Assembly: GCA_000320605.2 (NCBI GenBank)
Contig: KB445792.1
Coordinates: 563,581 to 627,580, forward strand
DNA from: Gelatoporia subvermispora B
Taxonomy: Eukaryota; Basidiomycota; Agaricomycetes; Polyporales; Gelatoporiaceae
Reading direction: 5' to 3'
Length of the DNA stretch: 64,000 nt
In this document: in pieces, positions 22,958-35,916 of the stretch
Position numbering within the stretch: the stretch's first letter is position 1
Layout: each line of letters begins with the position of its first letter
Position numbers and translations under genes: made by a program
Notes under the pieces: model-generated
Databases searched by the model: none
Told to the model about the DNA's origin: nothing
Seen by the model: the letters and a program-made list of their open reading frames with translations, nothing else

Positions 22958-24993
22958 ATGGAGACCTCATACAACGCCCCTACACAATCGCCCACTCTGG
23001 CTTTGGCTGCCAGCCCGCTGTTCAAGCGCGCGGATCCGGCGTTGAGTCTCGATGAGCGCACCGAGATCACTTACCAGAGGGCGCGAGCGATTGCGAAGGC
23101 ATATGGTATGCACTGAAGTCTAAACGTCATCCAAAGACTAATTGATTCATCTCCAGCCTTGACACCCCAGGACATTGTATTCCTGAAGCCGAAGTTCTGG
23201 CAGCTGCATATGGACCAGATTGCACCAATGGATGGTGCAGCGACGACGCTAATCACTATTCAGTACAACCTCGCAGCTGGTACCCTCGCACCGTTTGCGC
23301 TCAGACGGCCCGAACTCCAGCCGCTTTTAAAGCGCATCATGGACTTCGACGTCTCGTGAGTACACGAACAACATTCCTGTCAGCCAAGAATGGAAGCTCA
23401 ACATCCTAATCAGGGCTCAATTCCTTCTTTCGGAAGTCGGCCACGGTCTTGATTCGCCCAACTTAGAGACCACTGCAACCTTGCTTCCGAACGGAGAATT
23501 CGATTTGCACACTCCGAACCCGCGTGCCGCCAAGTGCGTCTATGTTCATCGTACCGTTCCTCGATATTGACAACATTCCCCAGATGGATGCCGCCCACAG
23601 CCCCAAAGGGCAGCATGCCCCGTGTGGCGCTGGTCATTGCCCGCCTCATCGTGAATGGCGAAAACCGTGGTGTTCGTCCATTCGTCGTCGCTCTCGGTGA
23701 TGGCAAACAGATGTGCAAGGGCATCACCTCCAAGTAAGACAAGGCTCGTGGTCATGCGTGCTTGTCACTTAATGTCGGATCTGCAGGGTGCTTCCTACCC
23801 GTGCTGGTGCGAAGCCGGTCGACCATGCTCTCACATACTTCGACCACGTCCGTCTCCCCGCGGAGGCTCTTCTTGGTGACATCGAAAAGCCGAAGGATCT
23901 GCGCCAGAACTTCCTCAACGTCATCTGGCGTGTCGGTGTCGGCTCCTTGGCACTCTCCACTCTCTCCATTACCGCTATGAAGGCGTCGGTCTACGTTGCG
24001 GGCCGCTACAGTCTGCGTCGTACCGTCACCGGCACCGACGGCGCGCCGCTGCCCATCATTGCGTTCCGTACCCAGCAGCTGCCGATTTTCCACACCCTCG
24101 CTCAAGTTTACGTCCTTGAGGCCTACGCGAAGGACGCTGGCCGGCGTTTCATCCAGCCGGATTTGGATCCCCGCGTTCGCCATGGTATCGCCGCCACTCT
24201 CAAGGCTGTCATGGTGCAGCACTGCCAGAGTAGTCTGTATTCTCTCGCGGAACGTTGCGGTGCCCAGGGTCTTTTCGAGCACAATCAGATTATCGAATCT
24301 CAGGTACGGCTTCTCGTCGTGTGTCACTATTGCATGCAACTGACATACTTCTTCAGCTTGAGATGCGTGGCGTAGCCATTGCTGAGGGTGATGTTTTGGC
24401 GCTTTGTATCCGTAAGTGTTCATACTTTTGCTCATGTGGCAACGTACCAACATCATATAGGTCTTGCGTCTGAGCTCCTCATCGGCCGATACGAGATGCC
24501 GCAGCCTAACGATCCCACTTGCCTCCTTGCTCGCCATGAGGCGGGTCTTTTCGCCGAATGCCGTGCCGTCGTTGCTGGCCTTGGCGAGGGCCACCGCAGC
24601 GAGGCCTTCAACCGCCGTGTTCTTCCTCTCTGCCAACCCCTCATTGAGGCGATCGGCCACCGCATGGCGTACGAGGCTGCTGTCCAGGCCAAGGTCAACC
24701 CGGACCTGCTCGCGCTGTATGAGGCCGGCATCGTCAAGCACGACACCAGCTGGTACGTCGAGCACCTCGGCCTCTCGCGCCGCACGCAGCAGGACATGGA
24801 GGACCGTGCCGTCAGTGCCGCTCTGCCGCACCTCGAGGCCCTCCTCGAGCAGACTGGTGCAAAGCCCTACTGCGTCGCGCCCATTGTCTCGGACAACACC
24901 TGGGCTCAGTTCGTCGACAACCTGCCCACTTATGGCGGTGAGGCTGAGCTCGAGCTTATCCCCGGAACGCGCCAGGGCGTTGCTCGTCTATAG
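22958..24993 (+). CDS. Acyl-CoA oxidase-like protein with PTS1 signal
   Basis: Seven exons (22958-23105, 23157-23355, 23414-23533, 23584-23733, 23787-24303, 24357-24411, 24461-24993) give 573 residues. The order is that of acyl-CoA oxidases: helical N-terminus, FAD/substrate region with LLSEVGHGLDSPNLETTAT, the AALGDGKQMCKGI-like strand, KPVDHALTYFDHVRLPAEALLG, then the second helical domain with RCGAQGLFEHNQI. It is about 80-100 residues shorter than typical ACOX proteins. The last three residues, ARL, fit the PTS1 consensus, so peroxisomal import and a role in beta-oxidation or acyl chain shortening are likely. The catalytic Glu was not placed. Confidence 0.88.
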
Positions 24994-26273
24994 TAGGCAT
25001 ATCTCTCCTACGGCAGTCACTCCACTGTACAGCGTATTGTAAGCTTGACGTGCTTCTAGCCAAGGATATTTAATGTGCCAAAATTGGAGCACGTAGTGTA
25101 CGGTCGCATAATGGATTCTTTTGTTATTAGAATGTCGAATGTCGGAGTCTCGATGTTGTCGATGCCAAAGCGAATTTACGTGCATGGTCAGGGGTATTGA
25201 GCGATGAATATTGATCGATGAACGCTGGCTGCCAAAGGAGGTCATTGCGAAGAACAGATGTAAGATATGACGATGCCGACTTGTGGGTCTAAGGGGAGCG
25301 CTACCTCCGCACGCCTCATCTTCCATGCCAGCGGCTATCCACTGTATGCGAAGCTAGAAGGCCGATTTCTGCGATGTCATCTATGCGCATGGGGCCTTCC
25401 ATGCCGAACTCCGGGCGGCAATTCTCCTGCACTAGGTAGCATGGGTCAGCGAGATATCGCACATGCTCAAAACGGCGCCCAAACTCAGCCGTCCACTGAC
25501 AAATGCCGAACTTTGTCTGCACCCTCCGTGACGTTCACATCGTGCATTGCAAGCGACCTGCCATCGAGTACATTTGTGGATTTGATACATTGCATCTCAA
25601 ATTCGTGAAATCCAGACCCCACCGTGCGTCCGGCAGCGGAGTATTAGAAAATTGGGAAGAATCTCGCTTTCGCCGGTGCGCCCATGGAGCCGTGGACTGG
25701 CGAGCGGCACTCAAGTTGAATGAGGCACTACGTTTGTTTGCCACCTCTGATACATCTCCCGAAGATACGTCGTCTACCACAGTACGTGACTGCGGCTGCT
25801 GGCGAATGCGATCCTTCCCCTGTGCCTCATGCAACAACAATGCGCACTCGCAGTATAGTCCTCCTGATGCTCTTGATCATGATTAGGCACCCCCCCACAC
25901 ACCACACCCGGGCTAGGTATAATTATCATGACAAATGACATAAATCCACAACATGATCCTCGGTACCGAGATTGGAATACGTCTTGGACACCTGTATGTG
26001 GAGCTTTATCTGGCAGACAGACTGTCGCAAATCTTCTGTACTACGATGGTGATGAGATTCTCGTTCGCCTTACGCGCACTACGGGCCAATATGGACCCTA
26101 TTCTGGCTGCTGTAACCAAAGTTTGCAAAGGAGCCAATTGCGATGATCAAGAAGATGGCGCCTGTCAGTATATGTCATCACGAGATTTCAAGGCATCTGA
26201 CTACGTCGTCTCAGAAAGTAGTACGCCAACACTGATACAGTAGTGAATACGAACAGGTCCAGAGTCTGAAAAG
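24994..26273. other. Gene-poor gap, nothing recognised
   Basis: About 1.3 kb lie between convergent stops. A minus-strand frame (25840-25535) is hydrophilic with no motif, and no flanking splice sites extend it. A short C-run occurs near 25890. Confidence 0.45.
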
Positions 26274-28224
26274 TCATTCTGCTTGCGTCTCATCGAACAT
26301 CTCCAGGAAGTCCCAAACAACAGAAGGGAGCGACGACTCTTCAGAACTGTCTCGGTACTGAGACTCGGCTTCGTACTCAAGGTCACCTCGCGTTGAGTCA
26401 CTTTTTACCACAGGATCTTCATTGGATGGGAAATATGAGGCATGCACAGATGAATGGGTGTGCTGAGGTGGCGATGTACGCGATCCCAAAGCGGAAGATC
26501 CTTCAGGGCGAGGTGGGGGCGCGAGTATCATTCGCTGCGAATGCAAATTCGGGTGATGGCGGACTGCGAATGGCGAAGATGGTGAACGATGAGTCTCCTC
26601 TGTGAGCTCCAGGAAAACCGTCCTAGGCGAGGTATCTTCTTGTCCTAAGGGCTCAGCATCATCAGTAGCGTCGTACTCGTGTAACGTCAGCGACGATATG
26701 CTTTGTTGTGCCGAAAACGATGGGATCACAGATTTTGGGTGCTGTGCCCGATGAGGGGACCCGGGTGTGCGCTGCGATGGCCATGTGAGCGGATCCGCCA
26801 CACGTGCAACATTCCTTATGATGTTAGGATCAATGACATCGTATCTCGCGAAGTGGCTGTACACGACACTCACCCATGTGGCGTAAGATCATTCAGGCGG
26901 CGTGCTTCTGATGCAGCACCTTTATGATTGTCCGCGTTGTGTGCTGTAGAAGCCTCGATACTGGGAAGTGGATGATATTCAATCCGAATTTCATTCTCTA
27001 CTTGACTCTGTGAGCTCGCCACCGAGTAGTCGCGTCGTTCGACAAGTGGAGTCTGGATCCCCGCCCCCCGCGGGAAGGTCTCTGTGAGATCGACCTCCGA
27101 CAATTGCGATGTTGTTACTCTCGGCGTCTCAATGGACTTCCGGGTGATCCAAGGTTTATGCAGTATTCGAAGTTCGCGTTCCTGGCTCTGGGAGGTGGGA
27201 ACAACGGTGCTGGACCCTCTGTGGAATGTAGAACTCTCTGGTGGTCGCTCTGGTGGAGACGAGATGCGGCGGCCTTCCCGCGGTATGTCCGCGTGTAATT
27301 CCTGTGTCTGAGAAGAAGGAACAGTATCGCCACGGCCTTCTGACAGGTCATGAGGGCTCAAGTTGATAATGAGGTCGTCATCAGCTTGCGGAGGCTCTAA
27401 TGCTGATGGTGACACGACATCTGTGATGACAGCACTGGAGACATTCTGCCTATACTCCTCGCGGGAAGGATGTGACTTCTCAGAGCAGTCACCTGTATCG
27501 TCAACAGGGCGCGGAAAAATCCTCGCAGATGGTGCTGTAGCAGGTGATGGTGATACGACTTTGGTGTTTACGCGGCTCCTGACGTGTATGACAGTGGGCG
27601 GTGGTGTTGGAAGCGCGCGCGCGTTGCCTTTAGCTGCCGTCTTGCTATGAGGAGTTGCCAAAGCACTAGTGGGCTCCGCCTCATCACCAAGCTTGGGCGG
27701 GCTTTCCACGCGAGTCACGGAGACCTGGTGGAGTTTCTCGGGACTCTGTGGTGGTGATGTCAAGTCAATCACAGTCTCTCTTGAAGGCTTGGCCTTGGAA
27801 GAAAGTTGCCTTCGAGAGGATCGCTTCCCCTAGAGTGTGACATCAGGCCGCGCGACATACATGTGTGTCTAACAATCCGCACCATGCGCGGGTGTGAGAT
27901 ACCTTCGCTCTCGGGGACATCTAGCTCAAGGACATGATCGCCTCTCTCAACGCGTGACGTATTCGAAGATGTCCGCAACCTTGGAGGGTGGCTGGATGTT
28001 TCTCCGCGCGGTGAAGTTAGGTTCTCCTTACGTCTCGTTTTCTTCTTGGGTGGCTCAGTGACCCGGTTGTCTGCAAGACTTGTGCTACGTTTGGACGAAG
28101 AAGAAGCCATCGTAACACCTGAAGTAGAGGTAGCTGCAGGCTGCCGACTCGGAGCCTTGCGTTGGGACCCTTTTCCAAAGAATGCTGAGATCGGAAGCTG
28201 TGCTCCTATGATGTTTGCTGACAT
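26274..28224 (-). CDS. Uncharacterised PIP-box and SQ/TQ-cluster protein, 612 aa
   Basis: I do not recognise a named family. Three exons (28224-27883, 27829-26874, 26814-26274) join in phase; the second intron ends after a ctaac branch-like site. Seen directly: QLPISAFF at residues 9-16, an exact match to the PCNA-interacting consensus QxxI/LxxFF; a basic nuclear-signal-like KKKTRRKEN near residue 60; and seven SQ or TQ dipeptides within about 105 residues (roughly 287-390). The last set includes three near-repeats, PSSQTQ, PTSQSQ and ASSQSQ. There is no globular domain; the chain is mostly disordered. SQ/TQ clusters are typical ATM/ATR substrates. It is head-to-head with dUTPase, 201 bp apart. 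A replication or damage-response role is inferred. Confidence 0.8.
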
Positions 28225-28425
28225 GAGGCAAAGCCAAGGTTTTCAAAGCCAAGCAAATCAAGGAGGCTCAGGCCGTAGAGGCGATGGTATGATGAGGCCA
28301 CAGAGGTACACGAATGCGGAGATGACACGCTTTCGATCTCCGACGCGACGCGTTTATCGGGGCGCGTTCCTTATGCATTCGCGTACCATTCCTTCCACCT
28401 CTCTTCCACCCCACCTTCGTCTAGT
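28225..28425. promoter_or_regulatory. Bidirectional promoter with an MCB-type ACGCGT site
   Basis: This 201-bp region separates the starts of the PIP-box gene and dUTPase. It contains ACGCGT at 28348-28353, preceded directly by ACGCGA and followed by GGCGCGTT. ACGCGT is the MluI cell-cycle box bound by MBF in yeasts, which drives DNA-synthesis genes at G1/S. Whether this fungus uses it so is inference. Confidence 0.55.
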
Positions 28426-29153
28426 ATGTCTGGCTCTCCCTCAAAGAAGCGCAGGATGTCTTGCGGAGGAGAGAATGGCAAGTCCGACATTGCGCCCATC
28501 TCCGGTCTCCTCGTCAAGCGCCACTCGGAGAAAGCAAAGCTGCCCACCCGAGGCTCGGCTCTCGCTGCAGGCTACGACCTCTACAGGTTTGTGATGTATC
28601 CCTCTGATATCTGATACATCAGACTTATGCAACTCATACCTACCAGTGCCGAAAAGAAGGTGATTCCCGCTCACGGGAAAGCCCTCATTGACACCCAAAT
28701 CTCCATTGCGGTCCCTGCGGGAACATATGGACGCGTTGCCCCCCGTAGCGGCTTGGGTACGCTTCCGTTTTGATGGGCATGCACTCGAGACTAATTTCAA
28801 TCATCATTAGCATCCAAATTCATGATCGACACCGGCGCCGGAGTCGTCGATGCTGACTATCGCGGAATTCTTTTTGTTCTCCTGTATAACCTCTCAGACC
28901 AAGATTTTCAAGGTGAGTACCTATAAGACTAGCGATCCCGGAACTGCCTAACATTTCTTATAGTCGAGGAAGGTGACCGAATCGCGCAACTAGTTCTCGA
29001 GCGTATCTATACCCCAGAGGTCATGGAGGTCACTGTAAGTTCTTTCAATAGCTTTGATCAACAATTTGTCATTACATATAACTGCAGGATCTCGATGAGA
29101 CACTCCGTGGTGCAGGAGGATTCGGATCTACTGGTGGCCACAATGAATTGTAA
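28426..29153 (+). CDS. DUT1: dUTP diphosphatase
   Basis: It hydrolyses dUTP to dUMP and diphosphate, keeping uracil out of DNA and feeding dTMP synthesis; the enzyme is a homotrimer. Five exons (28426-28586, 28647-28756, 28811-28912, 28964-29034, 29088-29153) give 169 residues. All five trimeric dUTPase motifs are present in order: [35 protein letters not shown] and the C-terminal P-loop-like [10 protein letters not shown]. The N-terminal 30 residues are basic and could direct nuclear import. The gene is intact and of the usual length. Confidence 0.97.
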
Positions 29154-29610
29154 TATCAGTTCGTTGTCCGTGCTCTACATTATTGCTAGCTGGTTATGTG
29201 TTTCCTGTCTTCTTGTTGTACGACTACGTATACCTCGCAGTAGTCCGAAATGTAGCAATCAATGTAGCAGTGCTAGATTCCGAAGTGTAAAGCAGAGACT
29301 GATCGCGTGTTGAGTCGGCAGGCTGAGAGTCTGAACAGCGCGTCCAGCATCCCAAGCGCGATGCGATTGTGGGAAGCAGAGATCTGTTTACCCACGGGGC
29401 GGAACTGATGGTGACTCGCATGTGGAAAGAGCCCAGGGACCCCTTATCATGAACACTCGGCCAGGATAGAGCATTGCAGGAAAGAATATACACTCTCAGG
29501 AGTAGCAGGTTTGTAGTGAGTGCAATAGGTGGGTTGAATATCTAATATCATGTATGATTTCACCACATTCAAGATCAGAGAAAGCTGGAGGAAATGACGT
29601 ACCGTCCGTT
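29154..29610. other. Intergenic between convergent genes
   Basis: This holds the 3' ends of dUTPase and of the GatC gene. A minus-strand reading frame continues from GatC by an alternative splice but shows no conserved content. Confidence 0.45.
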
Positions 29611-30135
29611 TCATATACGCCTCTTGTCGGCATCAACGACATAGAAGCCATCTCGGGTTCGGGATGAGTGCTTAAGTAGTGCCTGCCCAGACACAGAGTC
29701 GTCTGGTGTATCCATAGCGGCATCGAGTTTAATGCCCTTTCCCTCCGCCCAAATCCTTCCATCCGGGACTCCAGCATCATTTGAGTATGACTCCACCTCG
29801 CTCGTGTCGACCAACTTGACGGCTTCCACTAATCGCACCAGCCCTTCCAAGCCCTGTGTGAGCTTTGCATGCGCTAGAGTCCCCTCCTCTGGTGGTATTA
29901 GTGCAGACAGCTCATGAAGTCGCTTCAGGGTGGACGGAGGTATTGTAGGTTGTGGGTATGATGACAGGAGATCGTTCACAGACCAGGTAGGGTGAGCGGG
30001 AATGCCATATGAGTCGGTTTCATGCGTTACGTCGTTAGGACGAAGAATAGACTTGAGTCTTGAGGCAGTCGATTGCTGTACGCGCTGCGAGGCCGCAAGC
30101 CGTGCGAGCTGAAGACCTCCGCGCCGAGAGAACAT
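29611..30135 (-). CDS. Mitochondrial Glu-tRNA(Gln) amidotransferase subunit C-like
   Basis: GatC stabilises the GatA-GatB amidotransferase that makes Gln-tRNA(Gln) in mitochondria. A single exon encodes 174 residues. The ATG at 30135 opens an Arg-rich amphipathic start (MFSRRGGLQLARLAASQRV) suited to mitochondrial import. The conserved part is a helical repeat: HPTWSVNDLLSSY, STLKRLHELSALIPP, then GLVRLVEAVKLVDTSEVES. The C-terminus ends GFYVVDADKRRI, where a GFYVV-type motif closes the family. The family is poorly conserved in fungi, so the subunit assignment is good but not certain. It is head-to-head with mS34. Confidence 0.8.
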   Translation of the reverse strand: MFSRRGGLQLARLAASQRVQQSTASRLKSILRPNDVTHETDSYGIPAHPTWSVNDLLSSYPQPTIPPSTLKRLHELSALIPPEEGTLAHAKLTQGLEGLVRLVEAVKLVDTSEVESYSNDAGVPDGRIWAEGKGIKLDAAMDTPDDSVSGQALLKHSSRTRDGFYVVDADKRRI

Positions 30136-30325
30136 CGCCGGCGAAGGCAAGCTGAATTTGGCTTCCAAATTGGGATAACCTTACCCAACGCTCTTCCTTC
30201 CCGACTTCCAAGAACCCTTCCCTTGTCCCCGCCGACCCGTGCGTCTACACGTCTTGTGTACTCAGAATCTTGGAGATCTCATACTCGTCAAACAAGTACT
30301 CTTTATAGGTCTACTCTCATTCTCC
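30136..30325. promoter_or_regulatory. Bidirectional promoter of two mitochondrial translation genes
   Basis: Only 190 bp lie between the start codons of GatC and mS34. The region is C/T-rich; no named element was found. Shared control is inferred from the short spacing. Confidence 0.45.
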
Positions 30326-30770
30326 ATGTCATCAGCAGTAGCATCGGCTCTCCGGAAACTCCTGCCGCGACAGCTTCCCCCTTCACTATCGTCGCGGCCA
30401 GGCAACCTATACGAAGTCTTGGCCAGGTATCCGAACGATGGCATTGGACGGAGGGTATACCAGACGCGCTGGGGTGCTAAAGGAATCGAGGGCTGCTACT
30501 GGGAGGTCACACGGACCAAACTGAAGCTCGAAGGCAAACATGGGAAGGCATGGGGCGTTTTAACATGGAAGGGTGAGTGGAAAATTGGCTTTACTCTCGG
30601 ATCTGCTCACTTGGATTTGATCACTGAATATCTCATGTCTCGTATATGTAGGCAAGCGCGTCAGTGAGGCGGAAGAGCGGATACCTGGTTCGTTGAAGTA
30701 CAACTGGGCAGAGGGCGAGTCGCAAACTGTAGGCCCTTATGTACCGCCGACATCATCAACATCCTCATGA
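30326..30770 (+). CDS. MRPS34: Mitochondrial ribosomal protein mS34
   Basis: A small-subunit mitoribosome protein. Exons 30326-30572 and 30652-30770 give 121 residues. Conserved features are LYEVLARYPNDGIGRRVYQTRW, then WEVTRTKLKLEGKHGKAWGVLTWKGK, the signature of the mS34 (MRP-S34) family. The start is basic and Ser/Leu-rich (MSSAVASALRKLLPRQL), as for an imported protein. The intron lies inside the last conserved segment (WKG/KRV). Length fits fungal homologues. Confidence 0.92.
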
Positions 30771-31214
30771 TTTATCTGTACTTCTCCGCTCTCGTTCCCT
30801 GCTTTCATCTCTCCCCGATTCCCAATGTACGCTATGACACTGCTAGAAACATGAGATACTTCGGCGGCTTGGCTCTGGTTCACCGAGCACATCCAGGGTC
30901 AGTTCGAACTTTTTGATGAACATTGTCTCCGCTCCGACGCCGAACGAAGGCCCCAGTAATATTGAGCGCATCCCCAAGGTTTGCTCGGGGAGGAAAACAT
31001 ACGTGGGAACCTTTCCTATTCGAGATATTGTTCGGAGGGACAGAGACCGAACGCGCCGAGTCGTACCGCCACCTCCTTCCGCATTTCGAGTGCAACATCT
31101 CTCCCCGTTGCACTCGCCGAATACTATTGCACAAACGTATCATACGGTCATTCGCTATTATACCCACGAGCTGTTGAACGAAACCTAATCGACCTCATGC
31201 AATCTGGTTCCGCC
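30771..31214. other. Intergenic, upstream of the acyl-CoA-binding protein gene
   Basis: This contains the mS34 3' end and the promoter of the next gene. The downstream reading frame stays open back to about 30981, but upstream ATGs have weak context and no conserved sequence follows them. Confidence 0.45.
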
Positions 31215-32928
31215 ATGGCCATGGACCCAGAGTCGCGCCGTCTCATCGACGCGCAGTTTGACCGTGCTGTACAGATCATCCAAAGTCTACCCAAGAATGG
31301 CCCTATACAGACATCATACGAAGAAAAGCTGACGATGTACAGGTATGTCCCTGTCCGGCCTCCTCTTTGCGTCGCCGCGCAATGACCTTGCGCCACCGCG
31401 TCGGCAGTCTGTACAAGCAAGGTGCACTCCTCCGCGCTCCGTCCCCGACGCTGCGTTAACATCTCCTCTGCCCGAATTGCAGCTACTGTCGGAAATGTTC
31501 AGCCTCCTCGCCCGAGCGTTTGGGACATGCTGGGGCGAGCCAAATGGTGCGTTTCCCCACCCCTGCATCTATCACGTGTCACGTGCACCGTCCTAAGCCG
31601 TCGGTCAGGGATGCATGGGCGAAGCAGAAGGACCTTGACCCGTATGAGGCCAAGTGGTTATATGTAGATGCTCTGCTGAAGGTCAGTCAGTCAGTCAACA
31701 TGGACCATTCCACTCCTTCCAAGACCCACCAACCCTGTCTCCAGATCTTGCGCCGATATTCGGACAAGACCATTGCAAGGGACTTAGTACGGGAGCTCGA
31801 GTCCTTCAACAAAGACCCGACCACCTGGGTGCTGAACGGTATGTTCTCGAGCAAACTCACGGTGCATTGTGTCACGGTGTAATGTTCCGTTCAGAATCCG
31901 CAGGTCGTTCTGCACTATCTAGTTCCGCCTCCTCGGCTTCCGCTTCGTCTGAGGATCTTCCGCTCCGTCATTCTCAAACAAGTCAATTAGAGGGACAAGA
32001 ACACATCCACCAACTGGATCTAGAACATGCCACCGACAGCCAAGACGACCAATCGGTCGAGAGCCACGACGGGGACGAGGACCGCGATCACATCGCTCCG
32101 CCACCGCCGTCCGCGTACGCCCACAGCCAACTAAACCGCCCGCAATCTTCCTTGTCCTCCCACAGATACCGGACTCCCCTGGCGGGCTCCACCCTCCTTT
32201 CGCCTCCCCCCATGACCATGAGCGTGCCTGCCACGCAGCCGCTTCCAGGGTTGCATGCCCAGTCCGTTTTCGCCGACTCAGCGTCTTCCTTCCCTTCGGC
32301 CACCTACCCTGCCTCTACGACGTCATACCCCGAGCCATCCCCAGCTCAGCTGCGTGCCCCGGGGTACCGCAGGTACTCCTCCCCCCGGCCGCCATCGCAC
32401 TCGGGCCAGTACGCACGTACACCGCTCGCACCATTCCCCGGCACACACCCTAGCCTCGAGCGTGCGGTCGAGGCCGTCCAGGGACACCTCGCTGCACTGA
32501 CGGAGCGCGTGGAGACGCTCGAGGAGATTGCGCACAAGTCGACCATCTCACTCTCCGCACTGAGCCCGACGCGTGCGCTTACGCAGGCCGCGCTCGCCGG
32601 CGCCGCCGACAATGAGGACCGCCCCAAGTGGGACGCCGATGATATGGGCATGTGGGCCCTCGTGCTCAACCCCATGTCGCACACTGTTGGGATGTTTAAA
32701 CAGCTCCTGAACTTTGTCGCCCGGAACGAGCGCCGCTCGCCCGCCCTAGTCATCATACGGCGCTTGTTCCTAGACATCAGCTTCATGTTGTGTTTCTTAG
32801 CGGCCACGAAGCTAGTCTGGCGGAGGAGCGGTGTGCGACGCAAAGAAGTCACCCATGCTCTCAAAGGTCTGGGCTACGCCATCGTGGGTCAAAAGAGACC
32901 TCGGGTGCTTGTAGATCGTGCTGTCTAA
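31215..32928 (+). CDS. ATG37: ATG37/ACBD5-like acyl-CoA-binding membrane protein
   Basis: Six exons (31215-31342, 31408-31421, 31483-31546, 31609-31681, 31745-31838, 31895-32928) give 468 residues. The N-terminal 95 residues are an acyl-CoA-binding domain: LTMYSLYKQATVG, RPSVWDMLGRAKWDAW and YVDALLKILRRY. A Ser/Pro-rich linker, a coiled coil (LERAVEAVQGHLAALTERVETLEE) and a single C-terminal helix (FLDISFMLCFLAATKLVW) follow. This is the layout of Atg37/ACBD5, peroxisomal tail-anchored proteins needed for pexophagy and long-chain acyl-CoA metabolism. The second exon is only 14 nt and encodes the YKQ motif. In-frame ATGs at 31197 and 31221 are also possible starts; 31215 has the best context. 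Confidence 0.88.
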
Positions 32929-33101
32929 TTTAGGTTAGGTTGGGTCGGATATTATACGCTATTGTCGATAGCTTTGCTTGCTCCTTCGACAGTGGCACGG
33001 ATTGTAAACATATTGCAATGTTCGTCTGTAATACACATTTGGAGACTACCTCATACGATCGTTTGCTTCTGCGGGTCATGCCTCTACGATGGAACACGGA
33101 C

Positions 33102-35288
<2,187 letters not shown>

Positions 35289-35916
35289 ATGTCCTTCACC
35301 AATATCTACTACAAGCGCGTAAGTGTCGAGCTCACAACCCCTCGCGCGGTCTGCTCGAATCTCCCGCGACCCCTAGACAACGGGCACCCCGCGCGCGTGC
35401 TTCGTCTGCTATAAGCCCTCTACCACCGTCCTCGCGACCAGCAATACCGTCGACTTCATCTATGTCTGCGATACGCATCTCAAAGACCCGGGCTTCGCGA
35501 GTCAGGTGGGCCCCAGCAATGACGGCGTGGGCGCCGGGCCAGCCAAGACGGGCCTGACGCCCGAGGAGATTGCCAAAGTGAAGCAGGAGTGGGAAGATAA
35601 GCAGAAGAAGAAGCAGGAGAGGGAGAAGGCGAAGGAGCAGGAGAAAGGCCAGAAGGATGGTGAGGGCAAGAAGCCCGCCGACGACGCAGGCGAGGATAAC
35701 GACAAGCCTCCTTCGAAGCCCCCCGGTGCGTTCACACCAGCCCAGGCCTCCCCGAGTCCTCCCGCGACGCCCTCGCACGAGAAGTATACACTGCATCGCG
35801 ACATCTTTGCCATACGATTAGCAGAGCACCGGAAGCGGAGGCAAGCAGCCCAGGCGAAGGAGCTCGCCCCGCGTCTCCCAGGGGTGCCCAGGACCGTCCT
35901 GCCTCCCGCACCTTGA
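35289..35916 (+). CDS. VFA1: VPS4-associated protein 1
   Basis: Vfa1 binds the ESCRT ATPase Vps4 and stimulates it at endosomes. Exons 35289-35318 and 35377-35916 give 189 residues. The conserved N-terminus reads MSFTNIYYKR, then a zinc-binding pair CFVC (residues 19-22) and a later YVCDTHL, followed by GLTPEEIAKVKQEWE and a long charged helix rich in Lys, Glu and Gln. A C-terminal helix (YTLHRDIFAIRLAEHRKRRQA) resembles the Vps4-interacting end. The first exon is only 30 nt; a C-less start would lose the family signature, so this splice is well supported. Confidence 0.9.

Noticed and set aside
25535..25840. Minus-strand open frame in the 25-26 kb gap
   Set aside because: Hydrophilic, with no motif and no flanking splice sites; nothing supports it as a gene.
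26845..26873. A 29-nt intron in the PIP-box gene
   Set aside because: Too short; a later acceptor after a ctaac branch-like site gives 59 bp and keeps frame.
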